Positions 1 to 11,779 of a stretch of 64,000 nucleotides of DNA are shown piece after piece. How positions within the stretch are numbered: the stretch's first letter is position 1; the number at the start of each line of letters is the position of its first letter. The translations under genes and the position numbers were made by a program. The stretch lies in contig JASWHV010000010.1 in the NCBI GenBank assembly GCA_030760725.1, positions 30,819,760-30,883,759 of the forward strand. The letters are read 5' to 3'. The DNA comes from Neostapfia colusana (taxonomy: Eukaryota; Streptophyta; Magnoliopsida; Poales; Poaceae). The notes under the pieces are model-generated. The model ran no database searches. It saw nothing but the letters and a program-made list of their open reading frames with translations, and was not told the origin of the DNA.

Positions 1-2
1 GT

Positions 3-629
3 ATGAAGATGTCACCGTTTGAAGCTTTGTATGGAAGGAAGTGCAGAACTCCCCTATTTTGGAACCAAACAGGAGAAAGTAAAGTGTTTGGTCCAGAAGT
101 GCTACAAGAAGCCGAGGCAAAGGTGAGGGAGATTCGCAACAATTTGAGGATAGCAAAAACACGCCAAAAGAGCTATGCTGATGTACGAAGAAGAGAGCTT
201 GTTTTCAACGTGGGAGACTATGTTTATCTCAAGGTGTCCCCTATCAGAGGACTTCGTCGGTTCAAGGTGAAAGGGAAGTTGTCACCTCGATACATCGGAC
301 CCTTTCAAGTTTTGGAAAGAAAAGGTGAAGTGGCGTACCAACTAGAGTTACCGGTTCATCTATCGGACGTACACGATGTATTCCATGTGTCACAACTCAA
401 GAAATGCCTGAGGACGCCTGAAGAGGTGTTACCCATGAATGAAGTGGATGTAGCTGAAGATTTGTCTTATGCCGAGCAACCATACATGATTTTGGAGACG
501 ATGGAACGCCTCACCAGAAACAAGAGAATCCGGATGTGCAAGGTGCAGTGGAAGCATCACTCAGAAGAGGAAGCCACCTGGGAACGGGAAGATGAGCTTA
601 AGGCACAATTTCCGGAATTGTTTTCTTAG
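3..629 (+). CDS. Polyprotein C-terminus: integrase end plus chromodomain (partial at window edge)
   Basis: This is the last 208 residues of a gypsy polyprotein; the frame is cut by the window edge, so the first methionine is not a true start. Residues 1-50 carry the motif SPFEALYGRKCRTPLFW, typical of the region after the integrase catalytic core. Residues 70-130 hold the GDYVYLKVSP and KLSPRYIGPFQVL blocks of the integrase C-terminal domain. The last 60 residues form a chromodomain, recognisable by the spaced tryptophans of the CKVQWKHHSEEEATWERE stretch. Chromodomains of plant chromoviruses are known to steer integration by reading modified histone H3. The frame is intact over this part. 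The stop lies 8 bases before a conserved hairpin and polypurine tract. Confidence 0.92.
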   Translation: MKMSPFEALYGRKCRTPLFWNQTGESKVFGPEVLQEAEAKVREIRNNLRIAKTRQKSYADVRRRELVFNVGDYVYLKVSPIRGLRRFKVKGKLSPRYIGPFQVLERKGEVAYQLELPVHLSDVHDVFHVSQLKKCLRTPEEVLPMNEVDVAEDLSYAEQPYMILETMERLTRNKRIRMCKVQWKHHSEEEATWEREDELKAQFPELFS

Positions 630-636
630 AAACACC

Positions 637-668
637 AATCTCGAGGACGAGATTTCTTTTAAGGGGGG
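637..668 (+). other. Hairpin and polypurine tract of element F
   Basis: AATCTC (637-642) and GAGATT (649-654) form a short stem, followed at once by TTTTAAGGGGGG (657-668), the primer for plus-strand DNA synthesis. The LTR starts six bases later. The same hairpin-tract pair occurs in elements A and B. Confidence 0.8.
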
Positions 669-1087
669 TAGAGCTGTAACACCCCAAATTTTGATTCAAA
701 ACTCTAAACCATGTTCAGAGGGGAATTTAAAAATTTTTGGACGTGTTGCATGTTTTGCAAAAATTCAAATTCAAACTGGAATTCAAATTATACTCAAAAC
801 AGAAAAGAAATGGAAAAAGAAAAAGAGAAACGGGAAAAAACCGGCCAGTGGGCCGAAACCCGCCAGCCGGCCCAGTTTTCCCCGCGCCAGCCTGCCCCCG
901 CGCGCCCGCGCTCTCTCACACAGACAGGTGGGACCCACCTGTCATCCCCAACCTCGCTCGCGCCGACCCCGGACTTTTCCTCCCGAGCGCGCGCGATCTT
1001 AACCGATTGAAAACCGCGTCCCTCAGCCGAATTCCGGTCCCAGAAGAATCCAACTCGATCACAACTGACCCACCGCCCTCCCCCGGC

Positions 1088-1095
1088 TATAAAAA
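1088..1095 (+). promoter_or_regulatory. TATA box of F LTR
   Basis: TATAAAAA in a C-rich context about 410 bp into the LTR, the expected place for the LTR promoter. Assigned from motif and position only. Confidence 0.6.
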
Positions 1096-4038
1096 CCCCA
1101 GCCCCGATCGGTTTTGCTCACGCGATCGCCGATTTTTACTCCGGTGAGCACCGAGACTTCGCCGGTGAATTCTGGCCGATCTAAGCTCGGAAACTCTGAT
1201 CTAACTCGCTGGTCTTGATCCACCGCCTCCGGGGAACTTTGCAGGTGCAGAAAACCCGAAGACTTACGGTGTAAACCCAGCGCCGACGAGCTTCGCCGTG
1301 GTTTTGCCTCGGACCTCGCCGCCGATCACTTTCCAGGACCCCCGAGCTCGAGAAAACCCCCGAGGTGAGATCCCTGACCTCCCCTCTACCGATCTAGGCC
1401 ATAAGATCACAGTTCTAGGCAGAATTCTCGAGGATCCGAAACTTTCCGGCGAGATCGCCGCATCCCGCCGCCGTGCGCCGCCGGCAGCGCCGCCCGCGCT
1501 CGATCGAAGCAACGTGGCCGCTTGTGCGCCGTTTATTTTAAATCGCACGGTAGACTTTAAAACCCCGCGTACCGGTTCGATGTTATAATCTCAGCCGTCG
1601 GTTTAAAATCGGACGGTCCACGTCAGCCCCGCATTATAAAGACTGGAATTCTTACGTGCTAGCCCCTGGGGTTCTCTGGAATTGAGAGCTAGCCCCGGAA
1701 ATTTCAGATCTAGCCCCTGGAACTCCAGAAAATCATGTAAATTCATTTAAAAATCAGTTTTAGCCCCTGGACTTAATAAAAATTAGGAAAAACACCTCTG
1801 ATAAGTGTAGCTAGACCCCTGGAAATTATGAAAATAATATTATAGACCCTGTAATGGGGTGAATTCATTATTAAGCCCTGTTTAGTATTTAATTTAGAAA
1901 ATTGAATATGTAACTAGTGTTTAAAAATTAAAAAGTGGGACAAACATAATTGGCAAAATTAATTAAAAACTTCCTCAGTACTTAGAAAACTTTGGAGTGA
2001 GATAAAAATCTATTTTTGGGCTGAAATGAATCTGTTTCATTTATTATTCATATTTATTAGTATAGGGACACAATTTTTAAGTAAAGAATAGTTATAGAAA
2101 AATAGGGAAAATAATTATGAAATAATCTACATCAGAAGCCAAGGTCAAAACATGTTATTAGATTATTTAGGACCAGAACCTATACTGTTTAGGTGATGTG
2201 TATTACTAATTTTATAATAAAATACACAATTATGCATAGGAATATAAATCTGAAAATATAGCAACTAGTAAATGATAAATGGAGTTTCTAAAATACAAAG
2301 GATTCAGTTTAGGGTTGATAGAAATTATGAAGGCACATATGGAGAAGAAAAATACTTTTCTTACATACTTGGTAGTAAAAAGGTGTAGTAGTTGAATATA
2401 AGAAATTTATTGGAAACCCATATAAATAGTATGTAAATATAAATGTGGACACAAAAGTAGGAATCATATATACATGGTTAAAAGTGCATGCAAGCCACAA
2501 CTTAACACACATAAAGTAACCCCAACACATATAATGGCAAAGAACTTTTATAAATGTGAATGTGTGGTTTGTATAAAGTAGAAGTGTGAACTATGTCTTA
2601 TGATTGTTGTTTTTCTTTTGCTATGTGTGATGATATGAAGTAGAGCCTGTTCAAGAGCAAGTTAACCCTTTCCAAGATCAGGACTACCCATTTCAAGAGC
2701 AGCAAGAAGGAGGCAAGTGTCCTTGACCACTTTGATCCTATGCTAGGATGTGTAGATAGAATTATTTGCATTGTCAAGTTAAATATGAAACCCATGCTAG
2801 GAAGTTTCACTAGAATTGCATTACCTTGTTTCCTTGAAGCTTGGGTTGGGATTTATTTTGTCATGTCATTTATTTACATGCATATGCTTAGCCATGCTTA
2901 GAATAGGATATTTGGGACATGAGATCATCAGTTTATATTACCATACTCTTGAATGAGACATTGTGAGTTATGTAGAGGTAGGGATCAAGGCAAGTTGGAT
3001 GTTTTAGTTGTGTGCTGGGTGCACGAGACTTGGGTTTGTGTTTAGTACTTGCCTGGATCCTAAGGACCGGTTCATGGAGCATGTAACCCGGCTTTACAGT
3101 GCCAACCACATGCTGAGATGGGGCAGCTTGGCCAATTAATTAGGTGTATCCCCGGCGTAGTATGGGCGTGTTGGATGGTGCGGGGAATAGGTGTCAGCTG
3201 GACTACCATATGAACCGCAAGGCTCAAGAGGGGGCCACTGCAGCGGGGTTGGAGCCTCTTGTATGCTGTTAGGGGTGAAACCTCAGTGGGCCCACGCTCG
3301 TCGGGAATCCCTTTGTAAAGGTTTCGTAGTGATCTCCTGGCCGCACACCTGGGAAGTGTGAATGTGGTTCGTAGCCACTGGCATAATGGAGGTTCTTTTA
3401 GTCCACCCGGCAACGGGGGATGAAATCACTACATGTGGGTACAGTGGTGCAAACTCTGCAGAGTCAAAACTGTCTTGACAGCCGTGCTCACGGTTAAGAG
3501 CTGACTGGACTTATTCATGATTAGAGGAGTGAAGGTTTTTGGAAGTTGTGGATGTTAAGCGGGGAGCTTAACATTGGAAATGATGTTATGGTTATTTGGT
3601 TATGATGATGGGATGGGAGATTTGGACCATTTCACCTGTGTAGTAATGTAGGTGCTTAATAAGCTAAGGGATAGGTATTAATTGCGTAGTGCTTTAACCA
3701 TGAGTTCAACCTCTCCTTGTTCTAGCCATGCATGATATAATTTTCCCACACTTGCTGAGTACCATTGGTACTCAACCTTGCATATTTGTTGGTTTATATT
3801 GCTGCTCAGGTCAAGATAATGAGGTGGTGTATAATGACCAAGATTTTGGACCCGAGGAAGGTTTTTAGGTTCATGAAGACCCCCGGGCAACGCCTGTGAT
3901 GGAGCCCTAAAGAATAATATTCCGCTGCTAGTTTATTTACTTGTGATGAAGCATTAGTGTCCGTTGAGACATTTGCGATGTAAGACTTATTTATATTCGA
4001 CACCTGGCTTGTAATAAATGATGCTTCACTATTTGTCA

Positions 4039-4075
4039 TCACATGTATGAGAAAATGATCCTGGCATACATGTGA
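4039..4075. repeat. 11-bp perfect inverted repeat near the LTR 3' end
   Basis: TCACATGTATG (4039-4049) and CATACATGTGA (4065-4075) are exact reverse complements with a 15-base loop. The structure is kept in element D's LTR (about 14825-14861). It could be a hairpin in the transcript near the U5 end. Confidence 0.75.
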
Positions 4076-4114
4076 TATTCACTTGGTTGTTTCTTCGGAA
4101 AAACCGGGTGTGAC

Positions 4115-5373
4115 ATCTAAGGACCGGTTCATGCGAGCACATGCCAGGATAACAGTGCCACCACAAGGCCAAGTATGGGTGCGGCTTAGCTGACTAATTA
4201 GGTAAGTTACTAGATTGTTATGGACCGTGGAAGGCGCGGGGAATGGGAGTCGAGTGAGGACTGCTCTGAGAACTGCATGGCACAAGAGGGGGCCCTTGGG
4301 TGGGAGAATTGGAGATTCTAGCCTGCCGATGAAACCTTAGTGAGTCCATACATCTAGTAGCCCCTTTGTAAAGGCTATTTTGTGATCTCTTGACCATACA
4401 CCAACGGTTGTGTACTGGTATAATGGAGGTTCTGCAGTCGCCGACGGGTGACGAAATCACAAACTTGTGGGTAAAGTGGTACAAGCTCTGCAGAGTCTAA
4501 AACTATCATGACAGCCGAGCTAACGGTCACGAGCGCCTGGCCAACTTCCATGATTAGTTGGGATGGTTATTGGTTATGGTTTTGGTTATGGTTTGGCTTT
4601 CGGGACTGTTAAGTCCGGGTGATAAGATTTGGTTGCATGACTGTTGAGTCATGGCAACGAGATTGGTCTCGTTGTGAGACGGAATTGTTTATGAGATGAA
4701 ATGGTAGCGAATACGAGATGGTATTCGTGAGATGGTAGCGAATACGAGAAGGTATTCGTGAGCAAGAATGAAGTTGATTAATGTCTTGTTGGGACATGGA
4801 AAGTGATGAACATAATTGAGGTATGATTGTTATTTTAATACATGTTGGGATTACGTTCACTTAAAGTTAAGTTGCTCTTTTATCGTGGTTTTGATAAATA
4901 ACTTTGTTTTCTGCAATGAGCCTTTTTATACCTACCTTGTTGTGAGCTACATATAATATTTTCCCTCACTTGGTGAGTACATCATTGTACTCAAACTTGC
5001 ATTATTATTTCATCATCAGCAGCAGGAGAAGATTACTATGAAGACCAAGTGGAGCATTAGGCGTGTAATCTGTCCTCAACCTTGCCTGTGGAGATGGAGT
5101 AGAGATGGAGCCACCGCTGCTTCTTAGATTGCTTCCACACTAGTTAGAAGACTTCTGCTGCATAGAAATAAGACTTCCGCTGTAAGATTAGACTTCCGCT
5201 GCCAAGCTGAGTCCAAGACTCATGAAACCTTGTAATAAACTCTGTTATTCGTGGTTATATATATTCTGAAATTCAGTTTGTGGATGATGTGTATATGTGT
5301 GATGAACATCCTGGGAACACATATGCATCAGTTCTTGGTTCCGTGGTTTTTCCATGAAATTGAGGGCGTCACA
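4115..5373 (+). repeat. 5' LTR of element C, 3' part only
   Basis: This is similar, in reverse complement, to 20420-21650 and the matching part of A's other LTR. It ends GAGGGCGTCACA, the complement of the TGTGACGCCCTC that starts A's LTR on the plus strand. The rest of the LTR lies left of the inserted element F, outside the window. No gene is seen. Confidence 0.85.
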
Positions 5374-5376
5374 GAT

Positions 5377-5388
5377 TGGTATCAGAGC
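5377..5388 (+). other. Primer-binding site of C (initiator Met tRNA)
   Basis: TGGTATCAGAGC starts four bases after the LTR end and matches the 3' end of plant initiator methionine tRNA, the usual primer of this lineage. Confidence 0.9.
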
Positions 5389-5901
5389 CACGGGTTGACG
5401 GTAGGTTACACGCTTAGATAGAAGTCACATGTTGGTATCAGACACAGATTGGTATCAACTTGCCACGGTTGATTGTAGGTCACAAGACTAGAATGATCAC
5501 AGCTTGGTATTAGAAGCCACGCTGACCATGGGATGCAAGCCTAAGATGAATAGATTGGCATTGGAACTACCTTGACATAGGATACAAGCCTAGGAGAAGC
5601 CATAGTTCGATCACAGATTGGCATCACCCTAAGCCATATAGGAACCCCATTGAATAAGCCTTGAATAGGAGTTGTGTGAGCCCTTGTGATGATTGTTTGT
5701 GATTGTGTGCTTAGTGTGAGTTGTGGGATGTCTCAAGCATTGTCCATATCCACACATAAGTAGAAAGAGGTGTGAGATGCCTCGGCACTTGTTCACATCC
5801 TCATATGGGCTAATATATATAGTCCAATCCACCTTGATGCATATAGTTAGGAGGATCCATCTAACCTTCTAACCTCTATTCTATTTCGTTCTCTCTCACA
5901 G
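5389..5901 (+). other. Leader of C with repeated PBS-like copies
   Basis: This is untranslated leader between primer site and gag. Degenerate copies of the primer-site block recur: TTGGTATCAGACACAGATTG near 5433, ATTGGTATCAACTTGCCACG near 5450, and GCTTGGTATTAGAAGCCACG near 5502. No gene is seen. Confidence 0.7.
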
Positions 5902-7663
5902 ATGGTGAGATGAAATGCCGGCCGCCAAGGAAGGAACGTCCGTGGCAACCAAGAGGATGGCCACGATGAAGTTCCTGTTAACCCCGGAGCTGGTGAGAAC
6001 AATCTGGAACGGTTGATGGCCATGCAGAATCAACTTATGCAAACCATGATCCAAACTTTGGGTCAGTTGCAGGCCAACAACAACAACCCCGTTCCGGCAC
6101 CACCGCCACCACCACCGCCACCACCGCCTGCTCGTAACAGACTGGGAGAGTTCATGAGGACTCGACCACCCACCTTTGCTCAAGCTAACGACCCCATGGA
6201 GACCGACGACTGGTTGAAATCCATGGAGAAGAAGCTTGCCATAGTTCAGTGCAATGACCGAGAGAAGGCCCTCTTTGCGTCGCACAAACTCATGGGAGCT
6301 GCCGCTAACTGGTGGGATGCCCTGTGCAACGCTCATGTCGACCCAGAGACGATCACTTGGACTGAGCTCAAGGAGAGTTTTCGCTCTCATTACATCCCTG
6401 CTGGTGTAATGATGCTCAAGAGACAGGATTTCGAAGGTCTCCGCCAAGGACAGAAAAGTGTGAATGGTTATCTCAACAAGTTCACGCAACTGTCCCGGTA
6501 CGCCCCCGAAGATGTCAACTCGGACCAACGGAAGCAGTACCTGTTCATGAGAGGGTTGAACAATGAGATCCAGGTTCAGCTCCTCAACAATGACTACGCG
6601 AGCTTCCAGAAGCTGGTTGACAAGGCTATAGTGGATGAAAGCAAGATCCGAGAGATCGAGCGAGAGGGCAAGAGGAAGATGCCATACCAGCCAAAATGGA
6701 GCAACGTACGACCTCGGTACATGCCCCCATCTGCACCGAAGTATGGATCAACCACTCCTGCATACTGCCATAATCAGCCACCACAGCAACGACCCGTTGC
6801 ACAAGCACCTCGTGTGTCTTTGCCTCCTGTGCCCCGACCCAACATGGGCGCTCCTGTTCAAAAGCTCCGCCCCAACGTACCTGCTGCCATGGGCAACAGG
6901 GCATGCTTTGCATGTGGGGAAACATGACACTTCGCGAGCCAGTGCCCGAGGAGAGGTCCTGGACAGCAAGGCAACGTGCCCAAGAAGAACCCATGGCCGA
7001 ACGGAGGGGACAATCAATGAAACCGTGGACAGCAGAACTATGCTCGTGGCAACGTGAACCATGTCTCTGCTGAGGAAGCACAACAGGCTGAGGATGTTGT
7101 AATTGGTATGTTCCTTGCCAACTCCAACCCAGCAACCACTTTATTTGATTCTGGAGCATCACATTCCTTCATATCATCCAAGTATGTTGCCAAGCATAAT
7201 GTAACCATATCACACTTAAACTGTACTATGTTGGTTAATTCTCCCGGTGGAGAGATGAGGACTAATATAGTATGTCCGAAAGTAAGCCTTAAAATAAGGG
7301 GGGTAGACTTCCTTGCCAACCTCATTGTCTTGGATTCCCAAGGGCTTGACATAATACTAGGGATGGATTGGTTAAGCAAGCATAACGGAGTAATCCAATG
7401 TGCTGAAAGGAGCATGCAGTTGACAGACGAGCACGGTATTCGTATCGAGTTTGAGTCAGCCCAACAAACAACCAAGAAGGTAAGTTTGAACCACGTCGAA
7501 GGTGCAACATTGGACAGCATTCGAGTGGTTCAAGAATTCTTGAACGTGTTTCCGGAAGAGCTTCCAGGTATGCCACCTGACCGGGACATTGAGTTTGCCA
7601 TTGACTTGGTACCCGGAACTGCACCCATAGCAAAGAGACCCTATAGGATGCCCACAAATGACC
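5902..7663 (+). pseudogene. gag: gag-protease of element C (three in-frame stops)
   Basis: The frame opens with ATG at 5902 and can be followed to 7663, where solo LTR E splits it. It carries stops at 5911 (TGA, fourth codon), 6925 and 7018. The product would be a capsid protein: a proline-rich N-terminal stretch at 6090-6130, the retrotransposon gag domain at about 6150-6600 (motif DWLKSMEKKLAIVQC), and a CCHC zinc knuckle starting CFACGE at 6901 and broken by the second stop. The aspartic protease follows with LFDSGASHSFIS (about 7140), where the DSG active site is intact, and the ILGMDWL motif (about 7350). The frame resumes at 11780 in register once the solo LTR and one target copy are removed. 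Confidence 0.9.
7659..7663. repeat. Target site duplication of solo LTR E, left copy
   Basis: TGACC directly precedes the LTR and matches 11775-11779 exactly; removing one copy restores the reading frame of C. Confidence 0.9.
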
Positions 7664-10600
7664 TGTAAAAGTCCCAAAACTTGTAAATAGAAAACTTGAG
7701 CTATGAATATAGTTGAGTTGCATACAATAAATGGGACTTGCAAAAACTTTTGTTTACTCATGAAAGTGTTGGCATGTGCAATAAAACTCTAGATTCAGTT
7801 TGAACTAAGAGGGTCACTTCAAAAAGATGAAGGCCATTCTCAAAAGGTGGAGATTCCAAACTGTTGTTTAAAAAGTTGTATTTGCAATGGCCAACTCAAA
7901 GATCAGAGGACATATTTGAATTCCTCAGGTCCAAATTATTAGGGAGCCAAGTTTTGAGAAAATTTGGAGGAGCTTTGATATGAATGTCAAAGGAACTTGT
8001 AAATTTCATCCAAATTTGAATTTAAATTTGAAACTGTGGCACAAATTGTCAAATGGCAAATTGGCTTGTGAATTTGGATCCCTCATAGCTGAATTTACAA
8101 TGTGTCAAAATTTGGAGATCTTTTGGGGGCAGAGAGGAGCTGTGGGACCCACATGTCATGGACTGAAAATGGAGGAGACTTTCAACCGAAGCAAACATTT
8201 TGCTCTCTTCAGACCGAGCCCGAAGCTGACATGCCGCAGCGCGCCACCGAGCTGCTCGGTAAACCGACGTCTCGCGGTTCTCACGATCAGGGCGCCGAGT
8301 AGAGGAAAGATCAACGGGTGCACCGCCCCTCTCAGTGGATAAACACTCCCGGTCCTTTCTCCCTTCGTTGCACCGAGTCCCGCGATTGTTTTTGCCGCCG
8401 CCGCGTGCTCACGCTCGGTTTTCCGTCGGCCATCGTCTTCCCGAGCCGTGACAACCGGGCAAACTCGGAAGCCGCGTCGCCCATGCTCCCTGAAGCCTGT
8501 CAGAGCCAGTTCCGAGGGTACAACGGTCTACAATCGTCTCGGCAAGCTGTTTCTTCCCCGGCGGACTGACCTCGGCGGCTTCACTCCGAGCCAAGTCTCT
8601 CCGGTGTTTCACGCCCAACAAAGCCACGAATAAGGTTGGTTACCACCACCCATTGCTGTCCACCGAGTTCAGGATCATTTCATAGGACCACCTGGCCGGA
8701 ATTTGAGGTTTCTCACCGGCGGGTTCTTCGGGCCGCCATGCCAAAAATCCAAAATTAGGTCCCAAAGGTTAGGCGTCTCCAGTAATGAGCTTTGGGCATG
8801 TTCTGTAGACTCCGATGGTCCTCCTCGTCCAACCGGTGCTGGTTTTCATCAACCCTAGCCGTAGAACGCCGTGTTTTTTGCTGCCATCGGAAAATCCACC
8901 TCGGGTGCACGGTGGGGACCTATTTAGAGCCATTTTCGCTCCAAACCGAGTCCCTGTAAAGCATGCCCACGACTCACTGGTGCCTTAGGAGCAAACGGCG
9001 CAGCGTTTTGTGTGGCACCGCACCCTAGCGACGTCGCCGGAGTTGCCGCGGTCACTGTCACCGTCGCGCCTAGGGTTCCGGCCATCTTCGATCAGAGTTA
9101 AGGCCGGCAACGTGTTCCTCGTGAGAAAATATGCAGTGGCAGCGAAAATGAACAAGTTCCGAGGACCGGAACTCCTTCCCGGCGAGAGCTCCGGTGAGCC
9201 CGGCAGCGGGGTTGCGCGGGAGCCGGAGGAAGATGACGGAGGGGTTGGCCCCACTCGTCAGCGGCTAGGTTTAAGCGTGCCGGATTTTCTGCGGCCCCGG
9301 ATCGGTCTGTGACAAAGCGGGAACGGGTCTGTTGCCCCGTGTGGCTCAGTTCCAGCGGCTGACACATGTAGGATGGACCCACAGTCAGAGTTTGAATGTT
9401 TCTCGATTTAATTTAAATTCCAGATTTAGTTCAAACTTTAGAACTGCATAACTTTTACTAGGAAGCTCCAAAATTAGTGATTCAAATTGGGTAGGATTCA
9501 GGAGGTAAAACTCTATCCAAATATGCCACCCAATTTGCATGAAAACCAATGGAAAATTCTTTTAAGCTTTTCAGCAAAAGAATTTTTGAGGGAGTTTGGT
9601 TCATCCCAAAATCCCCAAATTTTGCCAGAATATTCTTTAGGATATTAGGAGACTACTGTAAAAGTTTCAGCTCATTTGGAGTTGATTTAGTTAGGGTAAT
9701 TCTGATTTCAAGTTTCTGTATTCAAATGAATACATAAACATTTTCAGAGAATTTCCAAAACTTGGAAATTCAGTTCTAGCCATTCCTTAGCTCCAAAAAT
9801 CCTAGGAAAATTCAGGCATACTCTCTGAGATACGTATGGAATTGTAGTTCACTTGAATTTGCATGAAAGTGCAAATTTATTCAGAATTAATTCCTCTTTG
9901 CCTAAATGCTTAGGGAATTGTTCTGGGTGATCCACTTAGTGAAATATTCTGAATTTTGGTCCAGAGGACTTTCTTGTGACATGAAACTCACAAGAAAATT
10001 TTCAGCTCCATTGGATCCCTGGAATAGTAGTGTTCTGTTCCACCATTAGTTGATCCCCACCCAAGGGATGAAACCCCACTCATCACTTGATCTTAGTACT
10101 TAAACACAAACCCAAACCACTAGCACCAGTGTCATTTTAAATTCTTAAACAGAGTTCCAGTTCTAAACTTGTCTTTAGAACTTGTTAGCAAAAGTTTTAC
10201 CATTAAACATATGTGCATGTTCATAACGTGTAGTAATTAAACGTGGAAGAGTGGAAGAGAAGCGAGGCTTGAATCAAGGAGCAAGAAGGGCAGGAGTTGA
10301 ACTTCAAGACATCAGCAACTAACCCCATATTACCTGACTTTAGTCACCTGCAAAACCAAGGCAAGCCCCGGTTTGCACTTAAGTTGTTTTTAAAGTTTTC
10401 CTTTGTTCACTACTATTGGTCAAAGTTTGTATGTGCATTAGGTCAAGGAGGTTTTATACTCCACTTGCATAACCAAACATGAACCCTGAGGTAAAGGGTA
10501 GAATTGGGTCATCGCTGTAGAATAATGCCATGGTAAATAGCTTAGGACATCCGGTAGAAGTCGAGTAGTTGGAATCTACTAGCGAGCTATAGACGGAACT

Positions 10601-11774
10601 ACCTGGGTGTAGATGGAAAGAGAGGGCAAATTAAAGTTTACATTTCCAAAGATGAGACCGGGCAGGATGGTTAGGCAGCGACAAGACAAGGTCTTGGTCG
10701 AGTAGCTCTGCCTGTGTCGGTTAAGGACCGATGCGTGTGCCGCGTCCAGGAGCAAGTATTGAGTTGTGTACCGGATGCTTACTGATATATGGGAACCAGG
10801 AAACCGATGTACCAGGTTCACTGGATTGTAGAGGCATACCACATTGTCTCGTTAGACCTATGAGCCCGAGACGGCGCGACCGGTTCTACAGTTTAGTTCC
10901 TGAGAAAGGTTGCCACATACGATGTAATGAAGGACGCCAGAGTTGGGTCTTCAGAGGCGGGCATATGTGTCGAGTTATCTGGGTAGTGTTTGATTCGAAT
11001 CACTGTCCCTCGTGGTTATTGAGTACCGCTTGCTCCCATGTTGTGACGTAGTAATCAACTTGTGTGGAAAGAGTTTGCAAAAAGTATAATTGCTGCTATG
11101 ATTATGTTAAGTTGCATGAAAACCATGTTTATAGTAGAAATAGAGCAAACTAAAGTTATTTTTCCACCTTGGGACAATTAACATTGGAATGAAGCGTTTC
11201 TTGTCTGATTGTGAGTTCCAATGTTGCTGGGCGCAAGGTCACTACTATTATGTCTAAAAATTTGAAAGTTAAGGATAAACTCATAGGCGAGTCTTTTCGC
11301 AAATGACAGGCTTAAGTATTAGGTTACTTTCATGTAGAGTTTCATGTCTTAGGAGAGACGGTTAAGTCTTGCTGAGCCTTTGTGCTCACTCTTTCTATAT
11401 AAGTGGTTTTGCAGGTAACCCTCGACGATATAAAGAAGGTTGTCCGGTGAGACTCGGGAACTTCAGAGTCATGTCACACTTGGAGAACCTAGCCGCTGCC
11501 ATGTCTTCGTGTTGCTAGCGAGAGGAGTCCGCGGGCTGGACCCCTTCTCGAGTGCTTCTTAGATATTCAACGTGAGCTGTTTATAGACCCCCGCTGTAGC
11601 TATTTTATGTAAATTATTTACGAAGAACAATTGTAAGCTTCCGCTTTTGATTTATGTAATACATTGTTCCTTATATGTGTGCTGTTGGGTGCCGCATAAC
11701 ACGGCACCACCCAATGCGATTCCCGGGCAAGGTGCCCCGTCCCCGTGAGTGATCGGGACGGCGGGGTCCCGCCA
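7664..11774 (+). mobile_element. Solo LTR E (4.1 kb), B-like family
   Basis: This segment starts TGTAAAAGTCCC, ends GGTCCCGCCA and is flanked by TGACC on both sides. It has no internal region, so it is a solo LTR left by LTR-LTR recombination. Size and parts resemble element B's 4.2-kb LTR: the start TGTAA, the GAGTAGTTGGAATCTACTAG stretch near 10563 (compare the reverse complement of ~36860-36890), the block around GCTGAGCCTTTGTGCTCACT near 11370, and the GC-rich end. The sequence is diverged, so E is a related rather than identical family. Open frames inside (for example 9010-9312) are not conserved and not called as genes. Confidence 0.88.
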
Positions 11775-11779
11775 TGACC
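11775..11779. repeat. Target site duplication of solo LTR E, right copy
   Basis: TGACC, identical to 7659-7663. Confidence 0.9.

Larger units (their letters stand above)
1..4114 (+). mobile_element. Element F: 3' part of a Tekay/Del-like Ty3/gypsy chromovirus
   Basis: The window opens inside the polyprotein of this element. What remains is the integrase end with chromodomain (3-629), a polypurine tract (657-668) and a complete 3' LTR (675-4114). The right edge, ending GGGTGTGACA, falls inside the 5' LTR of element C, whose sequence resumes at 4115. F therefore inserted into C. The 5-bp duplication should be TCTAA (4115-4119), with its partner left of the window. The orientation and gene order follow the Ty3/gypsy plan; assignment to the Tekay lineage rests on the integrase/chromodomain sequence and the long LTR. 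Confidence 0.9.
675..4114 (+). repeat. 3' LTR of element F (3.44 kb)
   Basis: The LTR starts TGTAACACCC right after the polypurine tract and ends GGGTGTGACA, a near-perfect terminal inverted repeat with TG...CA. Its last ~880 bp are repeated in reverse in element D's LTR (14787-15655). It holds a GC-rich promoter region (850-1600) with a TATA box at 1088, then an AT-rich middle (1620-2900). No gene is seen inside; the short open frames here are LTR shadows. Confidence 0.88.

Noticed and set aside
8102..9382. Several open frames in the GC-rich part of solo LTR E
   Set aside because: GC-rich LTR sequence leaves long frames by chance; none resembles a known protein, and B's matching LTR region keeps none.
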